Shown piece by piece: positions 14,555-22,880 of a stretch of DNA of 64,000 nucleotides. How positions within the stretch are numbered: the stretch's first letter is position 1; each line of letters begins with the position of its first letter. The notes beneath the pieces were generated by a model that worked only from the letters and a program-made list of their open reading frames with translations, ran no database searches and was not told the DNA's origin. The translations under genes and the position numbers were made by a program. The DNA is taken from positions 16,175 through 80,174 of the forward strand of contig CAKPDR010000008.1 in NCBI GenBank assembly GCA_934149075.1, given 5' to 3'. This DNA comes from an uncultured Clostridia bacterium. Its GTDB lineage: Bacteria > Bacillota > Clostridia > TANB77 > CAG-508.

Positions 14555-16765
14555 ATGAATTATAACTTAGAAAATAATATAAGTTTATTTGATGATTCTA
14601 AAAATAATATAAATAAAAACAATAGTACTTACATATTTAAATTTATAGATTTATTTTCTGGAATTGGTGGTTTTAGATTAGCTTTAGAAAGCGTTGGAGG
14701 AAAATGTGTATTTAGTTCAGAAATAGATAAGCATGCCTGTGAGATGTATGAAGCTAATTATGGTGAAAATCCATATTGTGATATAACTAAACTTAATCCA
14801 AAAGATATACCTGATTTTGATATTTTATGTGCTGGCTTTCCTTGTCAAGCATTTTCTATTTGTGGAAAACAAAAAGGATTTATTGATGAAACAAGAGGAA
14901 CATTGTTTTTTGACATTGTAAGAATTCTTAAAGAAAAAAAACCAAAAGGTTTTATATTAGAAAATGTTAAAAATTTAAATACTCATGATAAAGGTCGAAC
15001 TTTAACTGTAATGCTAGACACATTACACGAATTAGGATATACAGTTAATTATAAGGTCTTAAATGCAAAAGATTTTGGAGTACCTCAAAATCGAGAAAGA
15101 ATTATATTAGTTGGTAATTTAAAAGGAATACATTTTGATTTTAATAAATTACAAATTACAGAAGCAAAACCAATGAAATATTATTTAGATAAATCCGGAG
15201 ATTTTGAATATTTAGATTCTAATGAGTATACTATTTTAGATAATCAATACATAAAGAAACAACCAAATTCCGGATTGATTTTTACTGGATATAGAAATAA
15301 ACCTATGAGAAAAGCCGGTGTTAGACCTAATACTGAACATTTATCAAGAGTTCATAGACAAATTAATCGAATATATTCTTCCGATGGAATGCACCCTACA
15401 ATTGCATCACAAGAAGTAAATGGAAGATATTATATATATGATAATAATAAAGTACGAAAATTAACAATAAATGAATGTTATAGATTTTTTGGCTTTCCAG
15501 AAAATTTTAAAAAAATAGGACCACTTTCAAAGCAATATGAAAGAATTGGTAATAGTGTTTGTGTTCCAATGATTAAAGAAGTTGCAAAACAAGTAAAAGA
15601 ACAAATTTTAAAGGAGGAAAATAATATGAATTATGATGATAAAGAAATTAATCCATTTGATTTTTTAGAAAGAGTTTATCAAGAGGCTAGCAATGAAGAC
15701 TCAATTCATAATTTAACAAAAGAACAGATAAATAATATAAACATAGTAGTTGAAAAGGAACAAAACAATAAAGGCGTTTATACAGCTTTAGTTTCTAGCC
15801 TTACATATAAATGTTTATTTCCTCATCAAGATGTTAGATATCATAAAGTAGAATTAGAAAACGGATATAGTGGTAGATCTTTTGATACAAAATATGTAAC
15901 TCCATTTTTAAAAGAAAAAAGATTTTTAGGAGCTATGAAGGAATCTGGTTGGTTGACGAGAAGTATAGAACAACCTCATCCTTTTACAAGAGACTTTTCA
16001 GGAAAAATTAATAACAAAGATTTAAAAGAAGCATTCTTGAATATTTTTGAAGATATCGAAGAAAATGGAGTTCCAGCTATAGATTATTTAAAAGGTATAT
16101 TTACTGCTAGTTTGATACAAAAGCAAAAGTTTACAATTAATGTAATAAATCCAATAGAAAAAGAAAGTAATATTCCAATAAATGAAATAATTTCTTTGCT
16201 TAATGAACATTTTTATTATAAATATACATCTAGAGGAGCCTCAATACTACCTGTTATAGCATTTTATAGTATTTATCAATGTATGATTAAACATTTTGAC
16301 AGATTTAATGATAAGAAATTAGACAAATTAAATTCTCATAATTCATCTGATAGAAGCTCAGGAGAAACTGGAGATATCGTAGTTAGAAATAAAGAAGATA
16401 ACGAAATTTATGAAGTTGTAGAAATAAAATATGATATAAAACCTAATTATTTAATGGTGCAAGATGCTTATGATAAAATCAAATTTAAAAACAATGTTCA
16501 AAGATATTACATATTAAGCACAAAGCATGCAGATGATAATGAATTGGAAAAAATGAATAAATTTATTAATAAAATATATGAGGAATATGGTTGTCAAGTA
16601 ATTATTAATGGTGTATTTGATTCATTAAAATATTATTTAAGATTACTAACAAATACTGATGAGTTTTTGACTTTATATTCAAAAAATTTACAAGAAAATA
16701 CAGAATTAAATTATGAACACAAAATTGCTTGGAATAGAATTATTGAGAAAAAATACAACAGTTAA
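14555..16765 (+). CDS. DNA cytosine-5 methyltransferase fused to a restriction-endonuclease-like domain
   Basis: The 736-residue product has an N-terminal C5 methyltransferase (about residues 28-350): motif I DLFSGIGGF (32-40), the Pro-Cys catalytic motif at P96-C97, ENV at 136-138, QNRER at 178-182, and a late RIGNSVCVPM. After residue 357 comes a domain of about 380 residues with GRSFDTKYVTPFL, ESGWLTRSIEQPHPFT and a PD-(D/E)xK-like centre (D607, then E623-x-K625 in VVEIKYD). I infer a type II restriction endonuclease; it may be SacI-like, but I am unsure of the specificity. No stop separates the halves, yet a strong internal ribosome binding site and ATG precede the second. It may therefore be made as a fusion, as separate R protein, or both. 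Confidence 0.8.
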   Translation: MNYNLENNISLFDDSKNNINKNNSTYIFKFIDLFSGIGGFRLALESVGGKCVFSSEIDKHACEMYEANYGENPYCDITKLNPKDIPDFDILCAGFPCQAFSICGKQKGFIDETRGTLFFDIVRILKEKKPKGFILENVKNLNTHDKGRTLTVMLDTLHELGYTVNYKVLNAKDFGVPQNRERIILVGNLKGIHFDFNKLQITEAKPMKYYLDKSGDFEYLDSNEYTILDNQYIKKQPNSGLIFTGYRNKPMRKAGVRPNTEHLSRVHRQINRIYSSDGMHPTIASQEVNGRYYIYDNNKVRKLTINECYRFFGFPENFKKIGPLSKQYERIGNSVCVPMIKEVAKQVKEQILKEENNMNYDDKEINPFDFLERVYQEASNEDSIHNLTKEQINNINIVVEKEQNNKGVYTALVSSLTYKCLFPHQDVRYHKVELENGYSGRSFDTKYVTPFLKEKRFLGAMKESGWLTRSIEQPHPFTRDFSGKINNKDLKEAFLNIFEDIEENGVPAIDYLKGIFTASLIQKQKFTINVINPIEKESNIPINEIISLLNEHFYYKYTSRGASILPVIAFYSIYQCMIKHFDRFNDKKLDKLNSHNSSDRSSGETGDIVVRNKEDNEIYEVVEIKYDIKPNYLMVQDAYDKIKFKNNVQRYYILSTKHADDNELEKMNKFINKIYEEYGCQVIINGVFDSLKYYLRLLTNTDEFLTLYSKNLQENTELNYEHKIAWNRIIEKKYNS
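15611..15628 (+). promoter_or_regulatory. Internal ribosome binding site and start for the endonuclease half
   Basis: AAGGAGG (15611-15617) sits 8 bases before ATG 15626-15628, in frame with the methyltransferase (codon 358). Translation from here would give a free 379-residue endonuclease. The site looks like an ordinary gene start whose upstream stop codon has been lost. Confidence 0.65.
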
Positions 16766-16772
16766 AACAAGA

Positions 16773-16800
16773 AGTACGAGAATATTATTTTTCTCGTACT
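16773..16800. terminator. Convergent terminator
   Basis: AGTACGAGAA (16773-16782) and TTCTCGTACT (16791-16800) form a perfect 10-bp stem between the R-M fusion and the relaxase gene, which converge. T-rich tracts lie on both sides. Confidence 0.75.
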
Positions 16801-18089
16801 CTTTTGCATTCTTTAGTTAAATCGACTAGTTCTTTTAATTTTTTTAATGTTTCAATCCCGTTTTCAGCTCTTTTAATTGCACGGTCAATAACTTTTATGT
16901 CTTTATCTAGTAAACTGCTTTTAAACTTATTCTCGTTGATTTGTTTTAATAAAATCTCCTTGTTTTCTTCATTTGAAATAGAATTATATTTTCTCCATAA
17001 TACTTCTCTTTCAGATTTTAAATTTAACAGGGTAATTTTTGAAGTTTTAATATAATCTTTTAATTCGTTTATATTTTTTAATTGTAATCTTCCAATAGTT
17101 CTATTTTCTTCAGAAAATTCATCCATTATTTTGATAGCCTTATAATATTCAGAAGATTTTTTATTTCTTCCATTATGAATGATTTTCTTTTGAGGTAGCA
17201 ACAAATCTAGTAGATATAAGAAAGCCATATACCAATTAATAAAAGTATTTTTCTTATATTTATTAAGATAGCCTTTAGAACACTTATAACTCTTTATCCT
17301 TTTAGGCTCGTTATATTGAAAAATTCTTTGTTGTCTTTTTAAGTTTTTATTTCTTTGTATTTTACATTGGATATTAAATGCTGAATAATCTTCTCCAAAA
17401 GCTCTTTCTAGTCTAATACTTCTACTGAAATATGGAGAAGTAATTGTATTATATTTTCCTTTATCTTTTATAAAATAACCCTTTGCATTTAAAATATTTT
17501 TATACTCTTTATAACTATTAGAATTACTAATTGCAAAATCAATATCACTTTTTATCTGTTGCATTTTCTTATCACTTCTAAAATAATTATCTAATCTTTT
17601 TTCTCTAATAGATTTTTCTGTAACGGCTTTTTCTGTAACGATAGTGCTTAAATTATAAGCACTACAAATTCTATCTGAAGTATCTTTTAAAAGTGCAATT
17701 TGAGTATTACTATTATGATATTTTAGCCCATCCATAAAACTAACAGAATTTACAACAATATGATTATGAACATTTTTCCTGTTTATATGAGTACAAATTA
17801 GTACTTGATATTTATCTCCAAACATTTCTTCAGCAAGTAATGTTCCAATTTCATTTGCTGTTTGTGGAGTTACTTCATAGCCGTCAAAAGATTGAATTAT
17901 ATGATAGGCTAATGTTCCTGTTTCTTTATTGAAAGATTTTTTTACTTTAGACATTTCTTTGTATGCAGTTTTAGTTAAGCAATTTACACTATCAACTAAA
18001 ATTCCATCATTTGTTTTCTTATCATTTTTAACATAGTTAATTACTTTATCTAAATTGCTTTTTATATTGACAATTTTTATTACCGCCAT
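16785..18089 (-). CDS. mobA: MobP-type relaxase/mobilization nuclease
   Basis: The relaxase nicks oriT and leads single-strand transfer. In the 434-residue protein, AYHIIQSFDG (61-70) and the HINRKNVHNHIVVN motif (H101, H108, H110) match the relaxase histidine triad of the MobA/VirD2 (Pfam Relaxase) family. The catalytic Tyr is probably among the N-terminal residues near Y19 (KVINYVKND). The C-terminal third is Lys/Glu-rich and coiled. The mobC gene lies 13 bases upstream, and the oriT candidate precedes both. The gene appears complete. Confidence 0.88.
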   Translation of the reverse strand: MAVIKIVNIKSNLDKVINYVKNDKKTNDGILVDSVNCLTKTAYKEMSKVKKSFNKETGTLAYHIIQSFDGYEVTPQTANEIGTLLAEEMFGDKYQVLICTHINRKNVHNHIVVNSVSFMDGLKYHNSNTQIALLKDTSDRICSAYNLSTIVTEKAVTEKSIREKRLDNYFRSDKKMQQIKSDIDFAISNSNSYKEYKNILNAKGYFIKDKGKYNTITSPYFSRSIRLERAFGEDYSAFNIQCKIQRNKNLKRQQRIFQYNEPKRIKSYKCSKGYLNKYKKNTFINWYMAFLYLLDLLLPQKKIIHNGRNKKSSEYYKAIKIMDEFSEENRTIGRLQLKNINELKDYIKTSKITLLNLKSEREVLWRKYNSISNEENKEILLKQINENKFKSSLLDKDIKVIDRAIKRAENGIETLKKLKELVDLTKECKRVREK

Positions 18090-18102
18090 ATAGCACCTCC
18101 GT

Positions 18103-18417
18103 TTATTTATAAATTTGATTTTGATAGTTTGTTATAAATTCAGCTAAAGCTGTTTTTATATATTTTAAATCAAACTCTGTTACATAACCAAAAGTATTAC
18201 TTAATCTTGCAATTTGATTTATATTATTTGCAATACCTATAAGCTCTTTTAAAAATTGGATTACTTCTTGTGTAGGTTGTTCTATTATTTTCTTATCAGT
18301 AATACATCTTCTAAAAAACTCTGCTTCAGTAATTCCTGCTTTTATAATTTTTTGTTTTAACATTTCTTCTTCATCAATATTTAACCAAATTTGTTTTCTT
18401 ATATTTCTTTTTCTCAT
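18103..18417 (-). CDS. mobC: MobC-like relaxosome accessory protein
   Basis: The 104-residue protein has an N-terminal ribbon-helix-helix-like start (RKRNIRKQIWLNIDEEEMLK), then AGITEAEFFRRCI and a C-terminal helix with LIGIANNINQIARLSN, the MobC signature. MobC binds oriT DNA and helps the relaxase melt and nick it. AAGGAG lies just upstream. It is the first gene of the mobCA operon. Confidence 0.82.
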   Translation of the reverse strand: MRKRNIRKQIWLNIDEEEMLKQKIIKAGITEAEFFRRCITDKKIIEQPTQEVIQFLKELIGIANNINQIARLSNTFGYVTEFDLKYIKTALAEFITNYQNQIYK

Positions 18418-18437
18418 AAATTATTTTCTCCTTCCAT

Positions 18438-18565
18438 AAAAAATAGAGTAGCAAATGCTACTCCGAATAATAGGGTTTGGGACAAAGTCCCATTTGTAAA
18501 ATTTTAAAGTGAAATTTTCAAGCGGCGTTTGTGTGGCAGCACAAATGCGTCGCTTGCTACATAGT
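18438..18565 (-). other. oriT: Candidate oriT of element B
   Basis: The interval upstream of mobC holds several inverted repeats in a row: GAGTAGC/GCTACTC (about 18446-18463), TGGGAC/GTCCCA (about 18478-18492), and an imperfect CAAGCG..TTTGTG/CACAAA..CGCTTG stem (about 18520-18557). Such clustered hairpins directly upstream of mobCA are typical of oriT. No nick site can be assigned by eye. Confidence 0.45.
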
Positions 18566-18571
18566 TATTGT

Positions 18572-19720
18572 TTATTCATTATTTTTATTAGTTTCTTTTT
18601 TGTATAATTCATAAAACATATCAATAATTTGTTCAATAGCAATAATTTCATTTTCATTTTTTAAATCCTTTTTGTAATATTTATATATCATTTCAATATA
18701 CTTAAATGAAATTTGATGATTGAAAAAGAAAATGTTATCGCTAGGATGTTCTTCACCAGTAAAATGAGGATCAAGAACAACTGGATAAATTGCTGTTGCC
18801 ATAAAATCAATGAATTCTTCTTTTGTAAATTCACCTTTTTGATATTTATTAAATTTAGGTGTTTGTTCCTCTACATATTTTCTATTTTTTAAAAGATTTG
18901 AACGAAGTCCATTTCCAATATCAATATAAGCATCATCTGGCATAGGTCTATCAGAACTATAATAACCAGAATAATTCGCCTTTTTTATTTTTTTAGCATA
19001 CTCCATCAAATTAACAGGTGGAAGTATTAAATTATTTAATCCAGTCATTAATAATAAATAAAATAAATATAAATTATTTTCAACAATATCTTCATGTACA
19101 ACATACAAAGAGTTTTCATTTGGATTTAATTCAATTTTATCAAATCCAAACTTATTAACAGGGAATATTAATCCCTTATCTAACACACATATTATACTTA
19201 GCCTATTTTTAGGTAATACTTTATTGTTAAAAACATCTAAATTCTTTACGATATTATCTAATGAGGTATTGCTAGTATATGCAAATATCATACTTAATGG
19301 TGCATCATAAACCGATGTAAATAAAACTGATGTGCAACAATTACTTTTCTCTAAATTATGAACTGACTCTATATTCTTTATACTTTTATCAAGTTCATCT
19401 ATAGTTAATGTTGATTTTACTTCGATTGTGGCATACACACTTTCTATTGGAATTATTTGTTCTTTTTCAGTTAACGCAAATACTGGACTATTAAAATTAT
19501 CATATATAATAAAATCTTGTTGTCTACTTTGATTTTCATTTGAGTCGACAATACATCCACTTGCAATTGTATATTTAATAGGCAGTAATTTCTTGATATA
19601 TTCTTTCAATTTATCTTCTCTCATGGTTCCTTTTATTCCAGAATGCTCAATTTTACTACTAATAGAATTATATTCACTTTGAAGTGCTTTAGCCATTTCC
19701 TGCAAATTATAAATAAACAT
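18572..19720 (-). CDS. DUF6602-like, nuclease-fold candidate
   Basis: The 382-residue protein starts MFIYNLQEMAKALQSEYN, and HSGIKGTMREDKLKEYIKKL plus RQQDFIIYDNFNSPVF and IPIESVYATIEVKS follow in the order seen in DUF6602 proteins. The D(x)n-ExK spacing (QDFIIYD to IEVKS) resembles a PD-(D/E)xK nuclease core. The remaining 230 residues are unassigned; a late segment (FTGEEHPSDNIFFFNHQ) may be functional. It has its own start region and lies upstream of the oriT candidate. A defence or DNA-maintenance role for the element is inferred from its position, not demonstrated. Confidence 0.55.
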   Translation of the reverse strand: MFIYNLQEMAKALQSEYNSISSKIEHSGIKGTMREDKLKEYIKKLLPIKYTIASGCIVDSNENQSRQQDFIIYDNFNSPVFALTEKEQIIPIESVYATIEVKSTLTIDELDKSIKNIESVHNLEKSNCCTSVLFTSVYDAPLSMIFAYTSNTSLDNIVKNLDVFNNKVLPKNRLSIICVLDKGLIFPVNKFGFDKIELNPNENSLYVVHEDIVENNLYLFYLLLMTGLNNLILPPVNLMEYAKKIKKANYSGYYSSDRPMPDDAYIDIGNGLRSNLLKNRKYVEEQTPKFNKYQKGEFTKEEFIDFMATAIYPVVLDPHFTGEEHPSDNIFFFNHQISFKYIEMIYKYYKKDLKNENEIIAIEQIIDMFYELYKKETNKNNE

Positions 19721-19779
19721 ATTATTACCTTCTTTCTAATATGCTTATTGTACCATGATTTTTAAAATTTTACAAAATT

Positions 19780-20181
19780 TTAAGAATCAATAATTTCATT
19801 ATATATGATTTCTTCTGCTTGATTTTTTATTGTATTCATAATACCAACCCAATATAGAGGATTAGTATTTTTCATATCTTCAGTTAGATTACTTTTAGCT
19901 TTTAAACTTTCTATAAGTTCATCAACTCTTTTATTGCAAAGTTTATCTATTTCTATTAAATAACTCTGTAATTTTCCATCTAATAATAAATCAGTTATTA
20001 CATAAGCTTTATGCTTTTGTAAATATCGTTGTCTAGCTCTACCATATTTACCAATTACATAAGTTGATTTCTTTTCAATAGGAATTGATAAGTTAGGTAA
20101 GTAGTAGTCTCCAACAAGAGTGTATTCAATTCCTGTTTTTTCATCTATAATTGTTTTATCTGAATTTTTATTCATAATCAA
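19780..20181 (-). CDS. tnpV: TnpV-family protein
   Basis: The 133-residue protein reads YTLVGDYYLPNLSIP, VIGKYGRARQRYLQKHKAY, LIEIDKLCNKRVDELIESL and LYWVGIMNTIKNQAEEI, the full TnpV pattern known from Tn4451/Tn4453-type elements. Its role in those elements is unclear. It is the intact relative of the two tnpV remnants in element A. It is coupled to the replication-type gene 9 bases upstream. Confidence 0.8.
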   Translation of the reverse strand: MIMNKNSDKTIIDEKTGIEYTLVGDYYLPNLSIPIEKKSTYVIGKYGRARQRYLQKHKAYVITDLLLDGKLQSYLIEIDKLCNKRVDELIESLKAKSNLTEDMKNTNPLYWVGIMNTIKNQAEEIIYNEIIDS

Positions 20182-20190
20182 AAACTCCTT

Positions 20191-20754
20191 TTATTTATCA
20201 TTTTCTATTGGACTATAGTTACAATATAACATCATTAATTCTTCTTTTGAATAATGTCTTTGTTCAAAATTTGTAGCAGTAGATTTATTAGTTCTTTTTA
20301 TATTGTTATTATTAGTATTGTTTCTGTGTAAATTATTCATATCAGAAGATGTAGAATTTACATCTTTTGAAGTGTAATTTTTACACATATATTCATCAAG
20401 CTCTGTATCGTGTTTATATTGCAATGGAAATATTTTATTTGCCTTTGTCATTCCCTGTTTTTCTTCATATATCAGCTCGAATTTATTTAATTCTTTAAAA
20501 GCATTAATTATAGTTTTGTTTGATAATTTTAAAAGCTTTTCAAAATCTTTTCTTTTATAATAAAGATAAGGGTGTCCATTTTCAACCCAACCATTTCTTA
20601 TAGATAAAAAAGCTCTATCTATTAAAAATCCATATATAATAATTGCAACAGGAGATAACCCCTCATAATATTTACTTACAAATAATTCCTTTGGTAATTG
20701 TATAGTTCTATATTTAAAAGCATCTGCTGTTGTATAATAATTTAAATCTTCCAT
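20191..20754 (-). CDS. repA: RepA_N-type replication initiator
   Basis: The 187-residue protein starts with the RepA_N layout: YRTIQLPKELF, then LSPVAIIIYGFLIDRAFLS, WVENGHPYLYYKRKDFEKLL and a winged helix KTIINAFKELNKFELIYEE. RepA_N proteins start plasmid replication; in integrated elements they often support a circular form after excision. The C-terminal 60 residues are Asn/Thr-rich, and the protein is shorter than classic plasmid RepA_N proteins (250-350 residues), so it may be a reduced form. It is the gene nearest the tRNA. The interval 20755-20976 has no gene I can support. Confidence 0.75.
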   Translation of the reverse strand: MEDLNYYTTADAFKYRTIQLPKELFVSKYYEGLSPVAIIIYGFLIDRAFLSIRNGWVENGHPYLYYKRKDFEKLLKLSNKTIINAFKELNKFELIYEEKQGMTKANKIFPLQYKHDTELDEYMCKNYTSKDVNSTSSDMNNLHRNNTNNNNIKRTNKSTATNFEQRHYSKEELMMLYCNYSPIENDK

Positions 20755-20976
20755 ATTAGTTCCTTTCCAAAACTAATATGATTTTATAATAGGCTAAATA
20801 AAGAATAAAAAGTCTAATTTTTTTGGAACTTTAATTTGGAACATTTTAGAACAATTTTGAGAAATTGTCAGAAATGAAAACAAAACAAAAACACTCACCA
20901 AAACCTTATGATAAGTGCTTTTATACATTTTTGACCTTTCTAAAATTCTAATGAATTTTGTGAAAAATCGTAATTT

Positions 20977-20989
20977 TTGGTGCGGATGA
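20977..20989. repeat. attR of element B, within tRNA-Leu 3' end
   Basis: TTGGTGCGGATGA, the match to 10936-10948, covers the CCA, discriminator and first acceptor-stem bases of tRNA-Leu. The tRNA sequence is intact on this side. Confidence 0.75.
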
Positions 20990-21061
20990 GAGGACTTGAA
21001 CCTCCACGTCGTTGACACTGGTTCCTAAGACCAGCGCGTCTGCCAGTTCCGCCACATCCGC
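20978..21061 (-). tRNA. tRNA-Leu (anticodon UAG)
   Basis: The 84-base minus-strand gene folds with acceptor stem GCGGATG/CATCCGC, a D-arm region TGGCAGACGC, anticodon stem CTGGT/ACCAG around loop CTTAGGA (anticodon TAG, reading CUA and related Leu codons), a long variable arm as expected for class II tRNA, and T-arm GGAGGTTCAAGTCCTCT. CCA is encoded. It is the integration target of element B. Confidence 0.97.
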
Positions 21062-21081
21062 ATATCTAACTGACAACAATT

Positions 21082-21110
21082 ATAATAACATATAAAAAAA
21101 AGCTTGTCAA
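21082..21110 (-). promoter_or_regulatory. Promoter of tRNA-Leu
   Basis: On the minus strand TTGACA (21105-21110), a 17-base spacer and TATTAT (21082-21087) lie about 20 bases before the tRNA. Confidence 0.7.
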
Positions 21111-21155
21111 TAATTTTGAAAAAATTTTATAAAAAATTTAAAAGAGCTGATATTG

Positions 21156-21184
21156 TTGCTTTTTATGTAAAATTATGATATTAT
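21156..21184 (+). promoter_or_regulatory. Promoter of rlmD
   Basis: TTGCTT (21156-21161), 17 bases, TATTAT (21179-21184), then a leader of about 45 bases to the start codon. Confidence 0.55.
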
Positions 21185-21235
21185 TTACACTAGATTTAGA
21201 GTGCAAATATTGCATATTTAAAAAGGGAGAAAACA

Positions 21236-22603
21236 ATGAATGTTCAAAAAAATCAAGAATACATAGTAGAAATAATAGATAATGGGTATGAAGGAGAAGG
21301 CATTGCAAAAATAGATAACTTTACAATATTTATACCAGGAGCAATTAAAGGTGAAAAAGTTAAAATTTTAATAGTAAAAGTATTATCATCACATGCATTT
21401 GGAAAAGTAATAGAAATTATTAATAAATCAGAATTTAGGCAAGATTCTGATTGCTTAACATATAAGCGATGTGGAGGATGTAATTTAAGACATATAAAAT
21501 ATGAACAAACATTAAAAATAAAGCAAAATTCAGTTCAAAGCTTAGTAAACAAAACTCTAAAAAATAAAATTGAAGTACAAGAAACTGTAGGAATGGAAAA
21601 TCCATTCCATTATAGAAATAAAGCGCAATATCCATTTGGAGTAAATAAAGATGGAGAACCTGTAATCGGAGTATTTGCAAATAGAACTCATGAGGTAATT
21701 CCAATTGATAAATGTTTAATACAAAATCCTCAATCAGAAGAAATAGCAAAATATATATTAAATTTCATAAAAGAGAATAAGATAAGTATTTACAATGAAA
21801 AAACAAGAAGAGGATTATTTAGACATGTTGTAATTAAAGTTGGAGTTCAAACTGGTCAGATAATGTGTATATTAGTTATTAATGGAAAAGATATTCCAAA
21901 GGAAGAACAACTAAAAGTCGAATTAACAACAAGATTTCCACAAATAAAATCAATAGTAAAAAATATAAATATGAAAAATACAAATGTAATATTAGAACAG
22001 GAAAATATTAATATCTATGGAAACGGATATATAGAAGATAAATTAGGGGATTATATATTCAAAATATCTCCATTATCATTTTATCAAGTTAATCCTATAC
22101 AGGTTAAAAAGTTATATAATCTTGGAGTAGAAATGGCTCAAATTTCGAAGAAAGACACAGTATTTGATTTGTATTGTGGAATTGGCACTATTTCATTGTT
22201 TATGTCAAAATATGCAAAAAAAGTTTATGGGATTGAAATAATTAGAGAAGCAATAGATGCCGCAAATGAAAATGCAAAAATAAATAATGTTAATAATACA
22301 GAGTTTTATGCAGGTGATGTTGAAATTGTTTTAGATGATTTGATTAAAAATAAAGGAATTACAGCTGATATAGTTATGTTTGATCCACCACGCAAGGGGT
22401 TAGATAGAAATACTATTAATAATATATTAATGATTAAACCGAAAAAAATTGTTTATATCAGTTGTAATCCTGCTACTTTAATTAGAGATTTAGCGTTATT
22501 TGAGGAACTGTATGAGATTAAGACTATTGTTCCAGTGGATATGTTTCCTTGGACATCACATGTGGAGTGTGTAGCAGTGCTACAACTAAGACAAAACATA
22601 TAA
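21236..22603 (+). CDS. rlmD: 23S rRNA (uracil-5-)-methyltransferase, RlmD/RumA family
   Basis: The enzyme uses SAM to make 5-methyluridine in 23S rRNA. In the 455-residue protein, residues 5-62 form a TRAM RNA-binding domain (GYEGEGIAKIDNF). Cysteines C73, C79, C82 and one near 161 would hold the [4Fe-4S] cluster. The SAM site is FDLYCGIGTISLF, and the catalytic Cys lies in YISCNPATLIRDL. The 3' end (HVECVAVLQL) contains the sequence used by several ICEs as attachment site, but no insertion is seen there. AAAGGGAG precedes the start. Confidence 0.93.
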   Translation: MNVQKNQEYIVEIIDNGYEGEGIAKIDNFTIFIPGAIKGEKVKILIVKVLSSHAFGKVIEIINKSEFRQDSDCLTYKRCGGCNLRHIKYEQTLKIKQNSVQSLVNKTLKNKIEVQETVGMENPFHYRNKAQYPFGVNKDGEPVIGVFANRTHEVIPIDKCLIQNPQSEEIAKYILNFIKENKISIYNEKTRRGLFRHVVIKVGVQTGQIMCILVINGKDIPKEEQLKVELTTRFPQIKSIVKNINMKNTNVILEQENINIYGNGYIEDKLGDYIFKISPLSFYQVNPIQVKKLYNLGVEMAQISKKDTVFDLYCGIGTISLFMSKYAKKVYGIEIIREAIDAANENAKINNVNNTEFYAGDVEIVLDDLIKNKGITADIVMFDPPRKGLDRNTINNILMIKPKKIVYISCNPATLIRDLALFEELYEIKTIVPVDMFPWTSHVECVAVLQLRQNI

Positions 22604-22733
22604 TGAATGTATCTATGGTAATCATAACAGATATGACTTATGTTGGTTTGTAGATATGAGGGAAACTTAAGTGTTTCAAGTGTTAAATAAAATTTATTAA
22701 AATGAGTTATAGAGAATCTTTATTTAATAGGTG

Positions 22734-22751
22734 TCAGTAGATATCTGCTGA
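22734..22751. terminator. Palindrome after rlmD
   Basis: TCAGTAGATATCTGCTGA is a near-perfect 18-base palindrome followed by T-rich DNA (22757-22763). It probably ends the rlmD transcript. The interval 22604-22733 holds nothing else I can identify. Confidence 0.45.
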
Positions 22752-22760
22752 TGCTTATTT

Positions 22761-22880
22761 TTTATAGGACGAAAAATTCGGAAAAACCGTCTTATAAAAA
22801 TTTATAGAACGAAAAAAATTGAAATTTTCGTCCTATGGAATTTTATATCACGAAAAAACTTAAAAATTCGTGCTATACAT
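22761..22880. repeat. Three tandem 40-bp palindromic units
   Basis: Units at 22761-22800, 22801-22840 and 22841-22880 each fold on themselves. The arms run TATA(G/T)nACGAA on the left and the matching TCGTn(T/C)TATA form on the right, with A-rich centres. The variable base pair changes from G-C in unit 1 (GACG/CGTC) to C-G in unit 3 (CACG/CGTG); unit 2 has A-C. The exact 40-base period and paired changes point to conserved DNA or RNA structure. Confidence 0.65.

Larger units (their letters stand above)
10936..20989. mobile_element. Element B: integrative mobilizable element at tRNA-Leu(UAG)
   Basis: About 10.04 kb between 13-bp repeats, one being the 3' end of tRNA-Leu. Order from the left: tyrosine integrase, Xis-like, HTH protein, zinc-finger protein, methyltransferase-endonuclease fusion, MobP-type relaxase, MobC, oriT candidate, DUF6602-like, TnpV, RepA_N, tRNA. 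No conjugation (type IV secretion) genes are present, so transfer would need a helper element. All genes appear full length, so it may still be active. Confidence 0.8.

Noticed and set aside
20794..21018. A 74-codon minus-strand frame reaching into tRNA-Leu
   Set aside because: It overlaps the tRNA 3' end and the att site, lacks a ribosome binding site, and its residues look like random AT-rich sequence.
22560..22603. rlmD 3' end as attachment site of an ICE
   Set aside because: The sequence resembles the known rum attachment core, but the gene end is intact, no repeat of it is found downstream, and no integrase lies next to it.
22761..22880. Three regular repeats that might be a CRISPR array
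   Set aside because: Units are adjacent with no unique spacers, and each is itself a palindrome. No cas genes are present in the window.
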